From Manduca sexta (Eukaryota; Arthropoda; Insecta; Lepidoptera; Sphingidae), in contig NC_051115.1 of NCBI RefSeq assembly GCF_014839805.1, positions 2,168,600 to 2,232,599 of the forward strand: a stretch of 64,000 nt of DNA, given 5' to 3'. Below the pieces are notes generated by a model. That model was given only the letters and a program-made list of their open reading frames with translations. It was not told the DNA's origin and did not search any database. The translations under genes and the position numbers were made by a program. Positions 35,561 to 47,821 of the stretch are shown here, piece after piece; positions within the stretch are counted from its first letter, which is position 1, and each line of letters begins with the position of its first letter.

Positions 35561-35897
35561 TAAAAAACATACATACATTTTATTATTCTGCAATCCTTTA
35601 TATGAACTTGAGTCATACCAAACCTCACTCTGCAGTCCACGCAATATGTTTAAAAAAGAGCATAACATTACTTTTCAACCCATTAATATGTAGATAATGT
35701 ATAAAAATAAATCAGATTAAAACATTATAAATCAGATATTATGATTTAATGCGGAAAATACTTATCAAGGTTAGAGATAAGTGGAATTGCAAATTTTCAA
35801 CAGCATAAATGGCATTATAATAGCAGCTGTGTATTACAATAGCAAGGGGTCCAGACTTAATTCCTTTCGAATTTTATGTAAAATCTAGTTATCATTA

Positions 35898-36140
35898 AAT
35901 AATATCAGCCCTGTATATATATATTGTCCCACTGTTGGGCCTCCTCTACTACTGAGAGGGATTAGGCCTTAGTTCACCACGCTGTAGGTAGTACGGATTG
36001 GTAGACTTCACACACCTTCGAAAATTCTTAATAGTGTATTTCTTAGGTATGCAGGTTTCCTCACGATGTTTTCCTTCACCGTTAAAGCAAGCGATAATTT
36101 GCAAAGAATACGCACATATTTTTTTAGAAAATTCAGAGGT
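35898..36140 (-). mobile_element. SINE-A copy truncated by HEL-2
   Basis: Only the 3' two-thirds are present, up to TTCAGAGGTGTGT, where HEL-2 sequence begins. Confidence 0.75.
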
Positions 36141-36144
36141 GTGT

Positions 36145-36424
36145 ATTATATATATAAAAATGAATCCCTATTTCCCTTGGTTACGCCATCACGTGTGAAC
36201 GGCTGGACCGATTTCATTATTTTTTTTTTTTTGTTGTGTTTATTATTATCAGGAGAAGGTTCTTATGAAAGAAAAATATAAAAAAAATGCGCGAAAAAGT
36301 AGAAAATTTTACGAAACTATTAATTTTATATAACTGGCAATTGTTTGAAATAACTGTCAGCGATTGATAGAATGCGCGCTGCAAATTCATATTTAAACGG
36401 GACAACGTCTGTCGGGTCAGCTAG
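36145..36424 (+). mobile_element. Helitron-like HEL-2, copy 4
   Basis: Ends GTCGGGTCAGCTAG before T; the 5' TC end is eroded. Confidence 0.7.
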
Positions 36425-36663
36425 TAGGTACCACATATTTTCAGACTTCATGATCGATGCTGTTATTCATCGTCGAAAAAGTCAAACATCTACCTACATT
36501 TTAGAACTAAATAAAATTTTAAATTGTTTTAGCTATTGACAGTCCGATTTACGCAGAATAAACACATAGAAATAAGAAACACCTTTAACACCGAAGACCA
36601 AATGCGCCACAAGCATCTATTTCCAACCATATTCAATCCAATAATAAGATAGGTAGTTACTTA

Positions 36664-36930
36664 ATTTTTTGATTGCTTTGAATGACGAGACGAGCTTGCC
36701 GTTCTCCGTCATGCCGTCTGATGATAAGCGATACGATCCATAAACAGTAGTAATACCACAACACCTTGAATTACAAATTGTTCGGTATTCCAGTGCGCTC
36801 ATCTGAGGCATGAGATGTTATTATTATGTCCAGTAGTTACACTGGCTACAATGTTCTGCAAACCGGAACACATCAGTGACACACCGCTACTTGGCAGAAA
36901 TAGACATTGCGGTGATACCTGTCAAGGCAG
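36664..36930 (+). mobile_element. Family W copy
   Basis: ACGAGACGAGCTTGCCGTTC to ATTGCGGTGATACCTGTCAA; one 13-bp local duplication around CGTCATGCCGTCTG. Confidence 0.7.
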
Positions 36931-36963
36931 ACTCTCACCCGAATCCGATATCACAAATTCCAG

Positions 36964-37310
36964 GACCCTCTCTTTTAATTTTATCCGTGGTGCTTTTACT
37001 AACTTACCTAGTTTTAAATGTCCCTATCCTTGAGGTTAAAACGCCTCCTTAGTTAATTATTTTGTGTCCCGTTTTGCTATGGAAGTGGACAATTAACATT
37101 TCCAATTCTGTCTTTCTAATTGATTAATTTCGTCGCGGGATAAAGACAAATTAGCTTTCCCTTAAACTCTCCGAGTCTTACCGCACGGTGTCATTAGTGC
37201 CACTGCTGATCCTGGCTTACAGGAGTTGTAGTGGTTTGTGTGAGGGCGGGAAAGTCTCTCTCTGTCACAAATTCCAGACGCCGGATACTGAAGAGAAAAA
37301 CTCAATAATA
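36964..37310. repeat. Family Z copy followed by a SINE-B fragment
   Basis: Z spans to GGGCGGGAAAGTCTCTC. 37264-37310 (ACAAATTCCAGACGCCGGAT) is a minus-strand SINE-B piece, cut by the TIR element next to it. Confidence 0.6.
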
Positions 37311-37315
37311 CTGCT

Positions 37316-38233
37316 AAAGCTCTGGTTTCCTAGAACAGCGGTACCGCCATAAAGCGGCAGTAATACGGCGGTGAATGACGTCACTGGAACGTTGTCTATA
37401 TAAACAAAATGTGGTTTCCTAGGGAGCCGTATCTGACACCGTAACCTCAAAAAGCGGTACCGCCATTTCCATGACGTTCGTCTTGTCCGTGTTGTTTTTC
37501 TCGATACTGGTGAAGCCATTTTTGTATTGTTTTAAACGGACGACGAACGAAATGAGTTCCAACTCCAACTGGAGCAGCGAGGACGACAAAATTTTAATAG
37601 ATTTCGTACATATCCAAGAGTGCGAGATGCTTGCGAGTACTACTCTACTAGTGATCATTTACAAATCGTAGCTGCTTCTTCACAAGGTATTAATTTAATT
37701 ACAATGGATGAGCATCCAGGCAGTCGTTTAGATGATGACGCTAATGTCATCATCTAAACGATTGCTTCTAAATGAGCAACGACAAAATACCTATATAATT
37801 AAATTCGCGAACGTATGTATGTATTATGTGTTAAAAATAAATAATGTTGAAGAAATAAAGCATAAATTAAAATATATTGTATTACTTTAGGAATCTACAT
37901 AGTTTTTTTTCTGAGCTTATTGGAATTTTGTGCCTGTTGTTTGTAACTCAAATTATATTTTATGTGATTAAGTACGTAATCAAATAATACTGGTATTAGA
38001 CGAAACTATTCTCTGAATCTTTCATAATTGCTTTGTAAACGGCGACATACTAAAATCTCAACTATAACTTCCGTACTAGCTTTGAGAAAATCATCTTTCT
38101 CCATACGACTATTTTCCTCTTCTGATGATAGCTCACACTCCAAGTAAATTATTAATGCTTTATCAAGGTCGTCTTTTGCTCTCCAAATATTGCGTCTGTC
38201 ATGTGACGTTACCGCTATTCTAGGAAACCAGAG
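37316..38233. mobile_element. TIR DNA transposon remnant with coding-like fragments
   Basis: Ends CTCTGGTTTCCTAGAACAGC and CTATTCTAGGAAACCAGAG are inverted repeats of about 24 bp. A plus frame from 37552 begins MSSNSNWSSEDDKILIDFV, like a Myb/SANT-type domain. A minus frame (about 38204-38009) reads NIWRAKDDLDKALIIYLECE. The superfamily is undecided (PIF/Harbinger is possible because such elements carry Myb-like proteins). No target duplication is clear. Confidence 0.5.
37724..37761. repeat. 16-bp perfect stem with 6-nt loop inside the TIR element
   Basis: TCGTTTAGATGATGAC, loop GCTAAT, then GTCATCATCTAAACGA. 38234-39000 holds nothing recognised apart from a W fragment at 38696-38755. Confidence 0.8.
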
Positions 38234-39009
38234 TTGTATGATCGAGACTTCATAGCTTTAGTAGTATGAATTAAATACAGTCGATGCGTATGGCAGCCCG
38301 ATCACGTCAAATGTATGCCTTTCCCTTTCATAAATACGATAACCTGCCTCATCAATTGCAATAATATTCGATAAAACATACGTATTGATATATGAATAAG
38401 TGCTCGCGGTTTCGCTTACGTAAGAGGATTTTCCAGGCTAAAATCTTAGTCTATTGAAATAAAATATGATGATAATAAAACTGTGTTATTATTTTTGTTA
38501 TTAATATGAAGACTTGGCTTTGGCCTTATTTAAATAACGCATAAACAAGGAAATAATATGAAAACTTGGCTTAGGCCTTATCGTACTGAATCTCATTGAA
38601 AGCATTATTAATGACGAGGCTGCATGGGCTAGAATCCTTTGCCTTCCCCCAAAAAAGGGAAAATTAAAAAAAAAGTATATATATTTTTGTTCTACTGTTT
38701 ATGGATCGTATCGCTTACCATCAGGCGAACGGGAATCTCGTCTCGTCATTCAAAGTAAAAAAAAATTGGCAGTATCATGGAATGCACGGTGCCCGAACTT
38801 TTTTTACTTTTTTTTGCGTCTCCGCATATTGTGCGAATAAATGTTTGTTTCTTTCAAATGATAAGAATCGGTTCAGCTTACAGTTCATCGATGACACACA
38901 AACTTATCTTTCCTCTTCATAATGTAATTAGATATAGATAATAATATTATATTAATAGGTATTACTGCTTATTGCTAACTTTGGTAAGGTTAATGTCAAA
39001 GATTTTTAT

Positions 39010-39155
39010 TTATTTTTTTGATTCCGTAAAATGTTATACATTATTTAGATTCCGTCAATATTAACTCTACCACCAGTTCGGAAAGCAGTTTTCACCAGAG
39101 AAGAACGGGCAAGAAACTCTGGTGTTGCTCTTTTCAAAGTCAGTTTAAGGTAAAG
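39010..39155. repeat. Family V repeat, uninterrupted copy
   Basis: CTCTACCACCAGTTCGGAAAG then CACCAGAG; the same repeat at 57555-57915 contains family X. Confidence 0.65.
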
Positions 39156-39269
39156 ATTACAATACATGATAAGGAGCGGAGAAAAAAAAAAACAATTGGT
39201 TAGTTATTTCGCAATAAATAAGCCGATAATCCGGGGGCAATAGGAACAAAATTAAAAATATTATTTTTC

Positions 39270-39404
39270 ATACACATCACGCATTTATCCCCGAAGGGGT
39301 ATGCAGAGGCTCAACTAGGGCACCCACTTTTCGCCAAGTGTGTTCCGTCCCATGATAGGGGGCGAGCCTATCGCCATATCGGGCACGGGGATAAATGCGT
39401 GATG
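39270..39404 (-). mobile_element. SINE-B fragment ending in its own inverted tail
   Basis: CATCACGCATTTATCCCC at 39275-39292 is exactly inverted at 39387-39404, so a truncated minus copy ends in a plus-strand 3' tail. Confidence 0.75.
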
Positions 39405-39552
39405 TTTGTTTATTTTGTTTTAATAAGTAATAAAAATTACAAACTCTAAGGGGAATACCGCAGTATTGCCATGGACTTAGGCGTTATTTGATAAAAATAT
39501 AATCTTTTTACACTATCTTTTGTCTTCTACGTCCTGTCACGTTCATACAATG

Positions 39553-39822
39553 GCACTGGTGGTAGGTCTCATATGTGAGTCCGTCTGGGTACCACCGCAA
39601 TGTCTATTTCTGTCAAGCAGTGTGTAGTCACTGTTGTGTACCGTTTGAAGGACATTGTAGCCAGTGTAACTACAATAATAATAACATCTCATGTCTCAGA
39701 CGAGCGCAGTGGAATACCAAACAATACTTTGTAATTCTACGTGTTGGATGGTGTTTCTACTGTTTATGGATCGTATCGCTTTTCAGGCGAACAGCAAGCT
39801 CGTCTCGTTATTCAAAGCAATA
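39553..39822 (-). mobile_element. Family W copy
   Basis: CACTGGTGGTAGGTCTCATA to AGCAAGCTCGTCTCG. 39823-40063 holds nothing recognised. Confidence 0.7.
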
Positions 39823-40063
39823 AAAAACTCTTGAACGAAAGTCGCAGTGAAACACTTTAGGAACGAATTACCTTAATACAAATAGCGTCTTTCTCCATAT
39901 TCAGTCCTTGGAAGGTCTTCTTTTGGATTCCCGCAGTCAAAACCAGAAGAAGCTTATGAATGGGATACTGGAATCACTCGGCTTAGCAGCTGTAGGAGTT
40001 TGGAGGAAAGTTGGGAAGACTAAGGCCTTTAGGAGATAAAATACGGGATTATATGTGAAGGAA

Positions 40064-40348
40064 TCGGCGATAGCCTAGTTGGTTGTAGGACGGACTGCCG
40101 AGACGAATGTCCGCAGGTCCAAAACCTAAACACATCTCTGACTTTTCTAAAGTTATGAGTTGTGAATTATCGCTTGCTTTAACGGTGAAGGAACCATAAG
40201 AAACCTTTGTACCTGAGAAATTATCCACGAATTTTGAGAGTGTGTGAAGTCCGCCCGCACTACAACGTGGTGGACTAAGGCCTAATCCCTCTCAGTAGAG
40301 GAGGCCCGTGCAGTGGGACAGTATATAATACAGGGCTGATATTATTAT
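40064..40348 (+). mobile_element. SINE-A copy, shortened variant
   Basis: The head is intact (GATAGCCTAGTTGG); several small deletions in the body. Confidence 0.75.
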
Positions 40349-40517
40349 AGGAATGTATGTTTGGGACGTCAGGAAATCTCAGCAGTAAACTAGACAAAGA
40401 CATTCAAATTGAATAAGTGAAATGTTGTCAACCTTCAAATATAATTCCGCCCTCTCTTAATGGAGGTTGTTTATTAATATGTATGGACGACTACGTTAAA
40501 TAGAAGGAATGGTAGAC

Positions 40518-40795
40518 AATATCAGCTATGTATTATATACTGTCCTATTGCTGGGCACGTCTACTATTGAGAGGGATTGGGCGCTAGTCCACCACGCTAC
40601 AGTGCTTCACATACTCTCAAAATTGTTATAGAGAGCTTCTTAGGTATGCAGGTTTCCTCACGATGTTTTCTTTCACTTAGCAAGCAATAATTCACAAATA
40701 CACATATAACTTTATAAAATTCAGAGATGCGCGGGTTTTGAACTTGCGGACATTCGTCTCGGCAGTCCGTTCCATAACCAACTAGGCTATCAGCA
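40518..40795 (-). mobile_element. SINE-A copy, shortened variant
   Basis: Opposite orientation to the copy 170 bp upstream; body deletions differ, so they are independent insertions. Confidence 0.75.
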
Positions 40796-40924
40796 CATAT
40801 ACAAAACACGGAATAAACACATTATGTCTGTATATTTGAGAACAATGACGTATATCTAGTTTGCCTCGGCGCCTTAGTTATGCTGAGCTCTTGGGTCTGA
40901 ATCTTAATGATGTTTTCTGCAGAG

Positions 40925-41072
40925 GTTAAGAATTGCTTAAATAGCTGTCAAAAACATCACCGGTTCCTAGTTTAAACCTCTAAGAGGCAAGATGGCGGCT
41001 TGACTTACAGCTGATCGAGTAAATTTGTGTTTTAACTAAGCATAGCTTTGCGCATCTTTTATAAGACTGTAA
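40925..41072. repeat. Family T repeat, copy 1
   Basis: GGCAAGATGGCGGCTTGACTT and flanks are nearly identical to 50347-50490. 41073-41529 holds nothing recognised. Confidence 0.7.
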
Positions 41073-41529
41073 GTGTATATTCCTCGTAGTTGATATAATA
41101 TATTGCGGCCTAAAAGGGCTCGCGATCATTTCCCTTTCTATAGCCCTCCTACTATCCTAGAGAGTGACTTTATTTTCCCGTTTCTTTCCCCACTCCGCGC
41201 CGGGCACTAGCTGTCGTTAATCTAGAAGTTTCCAGTATACAATTCGCATGTTTTCTTCAGTGTTAAATGCAGGGACGCCTACATCAATAAGCGAAATGTG
41301 AGTATTACATCTGCCTACCTTTAATGTGATGTTATGTTACCGAACGTTTTCTTTGTCAGTCATAATCCGTATTCGTCACAGTTACCTGCAAAGGGTCGGG
41401 TGTCGACCTCGTATTTCGAAAGTGAATGACCCGCGTTCCCTTAGTAAAGTTTTTACAATAAAATAATAACAGACTCCAAATCAAACTGCAATCCAAATAA
41501 TTAATCTTTACACACATTAGTATAATCTT

Positions 41530-41830
41530 TTGCTGGTGGTAGATTTTATATCCGCCCAAATAGCGACCATACACAAGGTGTTAAAACCCATAGCGGCCCA
41601 CGTGTCGCGTTCCGAGATCAGTCTGTGTATATCCCGTAACAGGCCAGCGTAATATAATAATTATGCAGTTTTTTTGAGAAAGAATAGTCGGAACACTCTA
41701 CAACCTTCACCGATCCAACAGGCGAACAGGCCGGCATAATTTTGTCGACTGTTGAGGGGTAATCAATCAGTCGACATGCTATTGAACCGCACTCTTACCG
41801 TCAGGTGCAAAGGGCCACTTTATTTTTTTT
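41530..41830 (-). mobile_element. Family Y copy with internal insert
   Basis: GCGGCCCACGTGTCGCGTTC to CTTACCGTCAGGTGCAAAGG. The segment 41640-41730 is absent from other Y copies. 41831-42400 is AT-rich, nothing recognised. Confidence 0.55.
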
Positions 41831-42403
41831 TATTGCATTTAATATACTAATGTATACAGGCGAACTTAATGCCATAGGCATTCTCTACCAGTCAACCTTA
41901 GGGTGGTGCAGAGATGATCATGGTAGGTGCATCACGGTAATATGACACTGAGATAGAAGATAAATAAGTAAGTATATAAAATATCTATAATAACTATAAT
42001 TACAATATAAGTAACATTGTAACTATTATAATCACATAAACATAAACATATACTTATAAATATACATATATACATAAGAATATAATGTAATATTATAAGT
42101 TAAGGTGGTGACTATTCTGCTTCATTCAGCAGTAACTCTTTTTTTGAAGGCAAACCGAGTGGTCGACGATCGACTTACTGCTAGAACTACTCTAAACTTG
42201 GTTTTAGACGAGCGGCTAGCACGTCTCATAAAGGCTACATAATCTTCCATTATTTACATTTTGATATTTCATAGCGCAAATGTCTGTGTTGCAAGTTATT
42301 TGAACTTTAAATGCCAGATGTTGCCACTTTGACTTTTGACATACTATAGCCATAATGCAAGGAACCTATGTACTGTCAACCAAGCATCGATATATAATAT
42401 GTA

Positions 42404-42706
42404 TGTACTAGATTTGGTGTTCCGAACATTCACTGTGTTCAACTGAATTGAACTGCAATCCATTCAAACTGACTTTAGTGTGGTCAATACTGACAGCTTG
42501 TGGTTATGTACGGAGTGGCGCTCATGATAAGAACTCGAGTCTAAGTGTAAACCTGGATTTGAATAAAAAATATTAGTCAAATAAGTAAAATAATTTGTTG
42601 TTCAAGTGAATAAATAGGTTATAACAGTGACGTTTTGGTCGCTATGTTAGTTCAGATTTTGAACAAATAGTTTATTTGGACGTTCGTGTCTATAGAATAT
42701 ACGTCA
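42404..42706 (+). repeat. Family O, copy 3
   Basis: GTACTAGATTTGGTGTTCCG to TAGAATATACGTCA. 42707-43120 holds nothing recognised. Confidence 0.7.
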
Positions 42707-43142
42707 ATGATCATAAGTAGTTGAACAAATTCAAAATATTGAAAGAGTTTTCTAACATAAATTTATTTAATACATCTCTTTGTACTCTAAAACGGAAATT
42801 AACAAACATTATCATACTGGTAAGCTATAAGCTGAATGATATTTCTTATTTATGATTACATTCATTATTTCATTATGAAAGAAATGTAGAAGCGACCGCT
42901 AAATAATGTATATTTTATGTGTCCAATTATGTTTAGTTTTAACTTTATTATTTTTTTTTTAAATATCTCTTCGGCACCGTAAGCCAATTGTAAAATTCTT
43001 TTTATTTTCTAAAACATAATTTGTTAAAAATGACTGTTGCCAAAATAAATAAATTAAAAAAAAAAGTTTAAATTGCATTGTACTCGTATCTACAGACTAT
43101 AGCATAAGAAATGTCTACGTGTAATATTGTTTACACTGTCAA

Positions 43143-43512
43143 CTAAGATGTTTTATTACATAGATACGTTGTCCGAGCTCAATATTGGCAAGACGAAAGC
43201 AAGGTAATTGCCTGACATTCACTTAGTCAACCTCCAACCACTGTCGCGACTAGTCGGGTTACTAACTTTTTTTATTTTTATAAATAAAATGCCTTCCTGT
43301 GTTTTTAGACGATGTAAAAATTATACTCCAACGGTGAATGAAAAAAGAAGTTTCATTCGACTGTCATGGCGACAAGAGACCAATAAACTAGATGGCCACG
43401 GCGGTCGACGCTCGGGCCGTATCAATATGAGCTGTACAAGTATGTGACTATAGTAAATATTGCGCTGTTTTATGTGCAATTTTGTTAGTCTATTTGTAAA
43501 ACGACATTGTAA
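43143..43512 (+). mobile_element. P-element/THAP-like remnant, copy 2, with 22-bp flanking duplication
   Basis: Same termini as 23887-24331. From 43289 a frame reads MPSCVFRRCKNYTPTVNEKR, with the C-x4-C-K-N spacing of a THAP domain N-terminus. The 22-bp flanks 43121-43142 and 43513-43534 are identical, much longer than the 8-bp duplication of P elements. Confidence 0.6.
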
Positions 43513-43632
43513 GTAATATTGTTTACACTGTCAAGGTGAAAATAACAATAAAGTATTAGCAATTCTAATTTGTTCACGAACTCTCTCCATATCCTTTCAA
43601 CAACTTAGAAATGTCACGTGTGTTTAATAATT

Positions 43633-43828
43633 AATAATATCAGCCCGGTATTATATACTGTCCCACTGTTGGGCCTCCTCTACTACTGAGAGGGATTGGG
43701 CCATAGTCCACCACGCTGTAGTGTGGGTAGACTTCACACACCTTCGAAATTCTTATAAAGAACTTCACAGGTGTGCAGGTTCATCACGATGTTTTCCTTC
43801 ACCGTTAAAGCAAGCGATAATTTTTATG
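43633..43828 (-). mobile_element. SINE-A 3' portion
   Basis: Truncated at GCAAGCGATAATTTTTATGA, immediately before the Helitron-like element at 43836. Confidence 0.7.
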
Positions 43829-43835
43829 AATTATA

Positions 43836-43985
43836 TCTATACATATTAAAACAAAGTCGTCTTTTCTGACTGCCTGAATGTTATCGATTTTGTCAAAATC
43901 TACGGAACGGATTTTTATGAAATTTGGTATGGAGATAGTTTAAGACCCTGGGAAGGTTATAGGCTACTTTTTATCATATATTTTC
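43836..43985 (+). mobile_element. Helitron-like element, 5' portion
   Basis: Begins TCTATACATATTAAAAC after A; body ATGAAATTTGGTATGGAGAT; the 3' end is missing. Confidence 0.55.
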
Positions 43986-44112
43986 ATATTGGTGAAGGCA
44001 TATACAAAGATAAAAGATACATAAGTAGATCTAGAAGTGTAAATATTGTTTATTATTTACTACTGATTCAAATCATCTAATTAGTATATAAAATAATAAT
44101 TTGTCGTATATA

Positions 44113-44437
44113 GCGGCGATAGCCTAGTTGGGTATAGAACGGACTGCCGAGACGAATGTCCGCAGGTTCAAATCCCAAGGGCACACACCTCTGACTTTTC
44201 TAAAAAATCATGTGTGTATTCTTTGTGAATTTGTCGTTCGATTTAACGGTGAAGGAAAACATCGTGAGGAAACCTGCACATCTGAGAAATTCTCTATAAA
44301 CATTTCGAGGGTGTGTGAAGTCTACCAATCCGCACTAGGCCAGCGTGGTGGACTAAGGCCTAATCCCTCTCAGTAGTAGAGGAAGCCCGTGCTCAGCAGT
44401 GGGCAAGTATATAATACAGGGCTGATATTATTATTAT
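44113..44437 (+). mobile_element. SINE-A copy with target duplication
   Basis: Full length; TCGTATATA precedes the head and follows the (ATT)n tail. Confidence 0.85.
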
Positions 44438-44714
44438 TTATTATCGTATATAAACGGAGTTAGTTTTTATTAGGAAATTACACGAGTTAAACCTTGAAAG
44501 ACAACAGAGCGTACAGTTTTTTTTTTAGAAGAAACCTATGCCGTCACAATAAATTACATTACAAGGAGGTTGCGTTCATATTTCTTCAACAATTACAATT
44601 TCGACGCCAACGACATTTAAACCTCAATTGTAATTGTAAGTATGTGTTTCAGTGGTTTATTTTAGCGGTAATTGTTTTAATTATAAGTATGTGTTTCTAG
44701 CGGTATTATTTTTT

Positions 44715-45195
44715 ATACGTGCACAGCGAATTGACCTCTATGCACCTGATGGTAAGTGAGGTCCAATAGAATATCGACTAACGAGAGATGATTACCCTTC
44801 AGTCGACACAATTATGTCTGTTGGAGCCGGATATACACAGACTGATTCTGCAACGACTTGACTTGACTTGACTGCCTCGGTGGCGTAGTTGTACTCTGAG
44901 CTCCTGGGTTCGAATCCTGGGTCGGGCAGTGATATTTGGGTTTTTCTGCTCACTATCAGCCCGGAGTCTGGAATTTGTGCCTGATATGGCGATAGGCTCG
45001 CCCCCTATCACACTTGGCGAAAAGTGGGTGCCTTGGTTGCGCCTCTGCATACCCCTTCGGGGATAAATGCGTGATGTTGTGTGTGTGTGTGTGTGTGTGT
45101 GTGTGATTCTGCAACGTGACTTGCGTGGGCCACTATGGGTTTTAACACCTTGTGTACAGTCGCTATCCGTGCGGATATAAAATATATCCTACCTA
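44715..45195 (+). mobile_element. Family Y copy split by SINE-B
   Basis: Y left part ends near 44868, right part resumes near 45107 (GGGCCACTATGGGTTTTAAC). Confidence 0.75.
44871..45104 (+). mobile_element. SINE-B copy with target duplication
   Basis: Head with B box GGTTCGAATCC, (TG)n tail. GATTCTGCAACG is repeated before and after (44845 region and 45105 region). Confidence 0.85.
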
Positions 45196-45275
45196 CAGTA
45201 TTTCGTAAAGGCGTTACCTATTAAACACGTTACTATTCTTGTAGAAAATGTCTAAACAAATGATTATAACTTAAT

Positions 45276-45775
45276 NNNNNNNNNNNNNNNNNNNNNNNNN
45301 NNNNNNNNNNNNNNNNNNNNNNNNNNNNNNNNNNNNNNNNNNNNNNNNNNNNNNNNNNNNNNNNNNNNNNNNNNNNNNNNNNNNNNNNNNNNNNNNNNNN
45401 NNNNNNNNNNNNNNNNNNNNNNNNNNNNNNNNNNNNNNNNNNNNNNNNNNNNNNNNNNNNNNNNNNNNNNNNNNNNNNNNNNNNNNNNNNNNNNNNNNNN
45501 NNNNNNNNNNNNNNNNNNNNNNNNNNNNNNNNNNNNNNNNNNNNNNNNNNNNNNNNNNNNNNNNNNNNNNNNNNNNNNNNNNNNNNNNNNNNNNNNNNNN
45601 NNNNNNNNNNNNNNNNNNNNNNNNNNNNNNNNNNNNNNNNNNNNNNNNNNNNNNNNNNNNNNNNNNNNNNNNNNNNNNNNNNNNNNNNNNNNNNNNNNNN
45701 NNNNNNNNNNNNNNNNNNNNNNNNNNNNNNNNNNNNNNNNNNNNNNNNNNNNNNNNNNNNNNNNNNNNNNNNNNN
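45276..45775. other. Assembly gap, 500 N
   Basis: May hide upstream exons of the beta-CASP-like gene. Confidence 1.
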
Positions 45776-45906
45776 AGATCTACTCCCAGCCTTGAAAAAC
45801 GATGACAATGATCCAAAAATACATCTATGTAGACGGATATGGGATAAAAATGATTGTAAACATAACAATAACATACAAAACAGATACCTATCGGTGTTTT
45901 TCTCAG

Positions 45907-46102
45907 CAAGATCTTGGAAGAATTATGACGAAGAGACAAAAATCCTGCGAGATTTCTGGCCCAGACGTGATCAAAGTATTGTACGCAACGCATTGTAGTA
46001 GAAGTGAATTGCTGTACTTCGTAAATTATTTGGATCCAGTGAAGATCATTGATTTCCGAATCCCTATGTTCCTAGAATCAAGGAAACCAATTATAAGGAC
46101 AG
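45907..46102 (+). CDS. Exon resembling the end of the SNM1/Artemis beta-CASP domain
   Basis: The exon follows a good acceptor (GGTGTTTTTCTCAG) and ends at AG|GTGAGA. Its frame contains KVLYATHCSRSELLYFVNYL followed by DP. This fits the conserved pattern near the end of the beta-CASP nuclease domain of the DCLRE1 family, which reads like YSxHSSxxELxxFVxxLxP. The preceding GPDVIK fits too. Members are DNA repair 5' nucleases. Upstream exons would fall in or beyond the gap at 45276-45775. The match is from remembered family patterns, so family assignment is tentative and the paralogue (Artemis, Apollo or SNM1A) is undecided. Confidence 0.45.
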
Positions 46103-46894
46103 GTGAGATGAACAAACCGACAGATGCAATTGACAATTTTAAAATGTAAACGTGCCTAAAATAAAAATACCGTTTATTAATTTTTCTTCTCTGAGTTCGA
46201 TTATGTATTTTTTATATAATATTGATACTTTATTTCGAAGAAAATAATTAAATATTGAAAAATGCTTGATGACGTCATACATACGGTGAATGAAGTTGTT
46301 CGTTGGTCCACCTTACTGTTTATATAAAAACTAAGACACCGTTTGTCAATGTCAAATATCAATATTATAATAGGTACGTCACACCTTTCACTTTCAAAGA
46401 GAGAGAGAGAAACAAAAATAACTGTCACTTCATTTCTTTTTTACTGCAAAGCAAAAATTATTACGTCTTGAGCCGTATATGTGACGTCATTTGGTGCTTA
46501 CGTCATTTCAGAATAAAACAAAATTCAAAGTGAAAATCATGAATGAAAATATCAGAGTTTTGAAAAAAGAAAAAATATGGGTCTCATAATTTAAGCTCTA
46601 GTTTCATAAAATATAAACATTTTAGTATGTTGAAAAAATGAAATGTTTTCAATTAACACTATGCTAACTTGAAAATGGCAACTTTAAAAATAAGATAAAT
46701 TTCATAATACTAGAGATTTCTTAATAAGCGTTTCGTGTAATACAAGTATTCTTCATTTTATAGCAAAAAAGAGTTTTAGTAAACTTATAAATGATAAAGA
46801 AATAATAATTTTGCATTGTAACAGAAATTAGCCAAAAATAGATTTAGCGTAGTGTTAATTGTTGGTATCGAAATATTCATTGTTGGTACATTTA

Positions 46895-47215
46895 AAAATA
46901 AATACTGCTTTATTCATCACGTAGGCGAACATACTAGCGCTTATAAGAGGTACATGACAATATTTATTACTTAAATTAAGTAGCTTATATAACTACAGAC
47001 ATTTTATATTGGTCATAAAATAAATGAAACAGTACAAAGTAAACAAAGAAACCGAATCGGGCTGGCAGGAAAGAAAAAATAAAATGATGTATATATGTAT
47101 TTTTAAATAAACAATAAGGGAGAAACGCGTCGCGATCCTCACCGGTGACGACATTAAAAGCCCTAGCCTAAGTAACCTACCAGCCTTTCACTAGCTACCT
47201 TTAGACATGAATTTA
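46895..47215 (-). mobile_element. Family U retroelement 3' end, copy 1
   Basis: GCGTCGCGATCCTCACCGGT and TTTATTCATCACGTAGGCG match 50655-50985. On the minus strand it ends with ATGAATAAAGC, a poly(A)-signal-like end. 46150-46894 holds nothing recognised. Confidence 0.6.
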
Positions 47216-47218
47216 TTT

Positions 47219-47544
47219 TATAATAATAATAATATCAGCCCTGTATTATATACTTGTCCACTGCTGAGCACGGGCCTCCTCTACTACTGAGAGGGATTAG
47301 GCCTTAGTCCACTACGCTGGACTAGTGCGGATTGGTAGACTTCACACACCTTCGAAATTCCTATAGAGAACTTCTCAGATGTACAGGTTTCCTCACGATG
47401 TTTCCCTTCACCGTTAAAGCGAACGATAATTCACAAAGAATACACACATGATTTTAGAAAAGTCAGAGGTGTGTGCCCTTGGGATTTGAACCTGCGGACA
47501 TTCGTCTCGGCAGTCCGTTCCACACCCAACTAGGCTATCACCGC
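47219..47544 (-). mobile_element. SINE-A copy with 11-bp target duplication
   Basis: AATTTATTTTA flanks both sides. It lies in the intron before the exon at 47822. Confidence 0.85.
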
Positions 47545-47821
47545 TTTTTAATTTATTTTATGTCCAATATAAATTTTCTTTAGTTTATATAAATTACGCG
47601 ACTTTATCTAAGTAATAATTAATTATTCTCATATACCTTGACTTATTATAAGCGCAACTATGTTTGCTCATGACATGAATAAAGCATTTTATTTATTTTT
47701 CTTTTAAAAGTAATGTTGTCAGTACAAGAAAATTGTTCCAATTTTTAAAAGATACAATATTTTTAATTTTCATGTTTGGGTTATTGTTCAACGAATTTTA
47801 TTCAATTGTACTTCATTTCAG

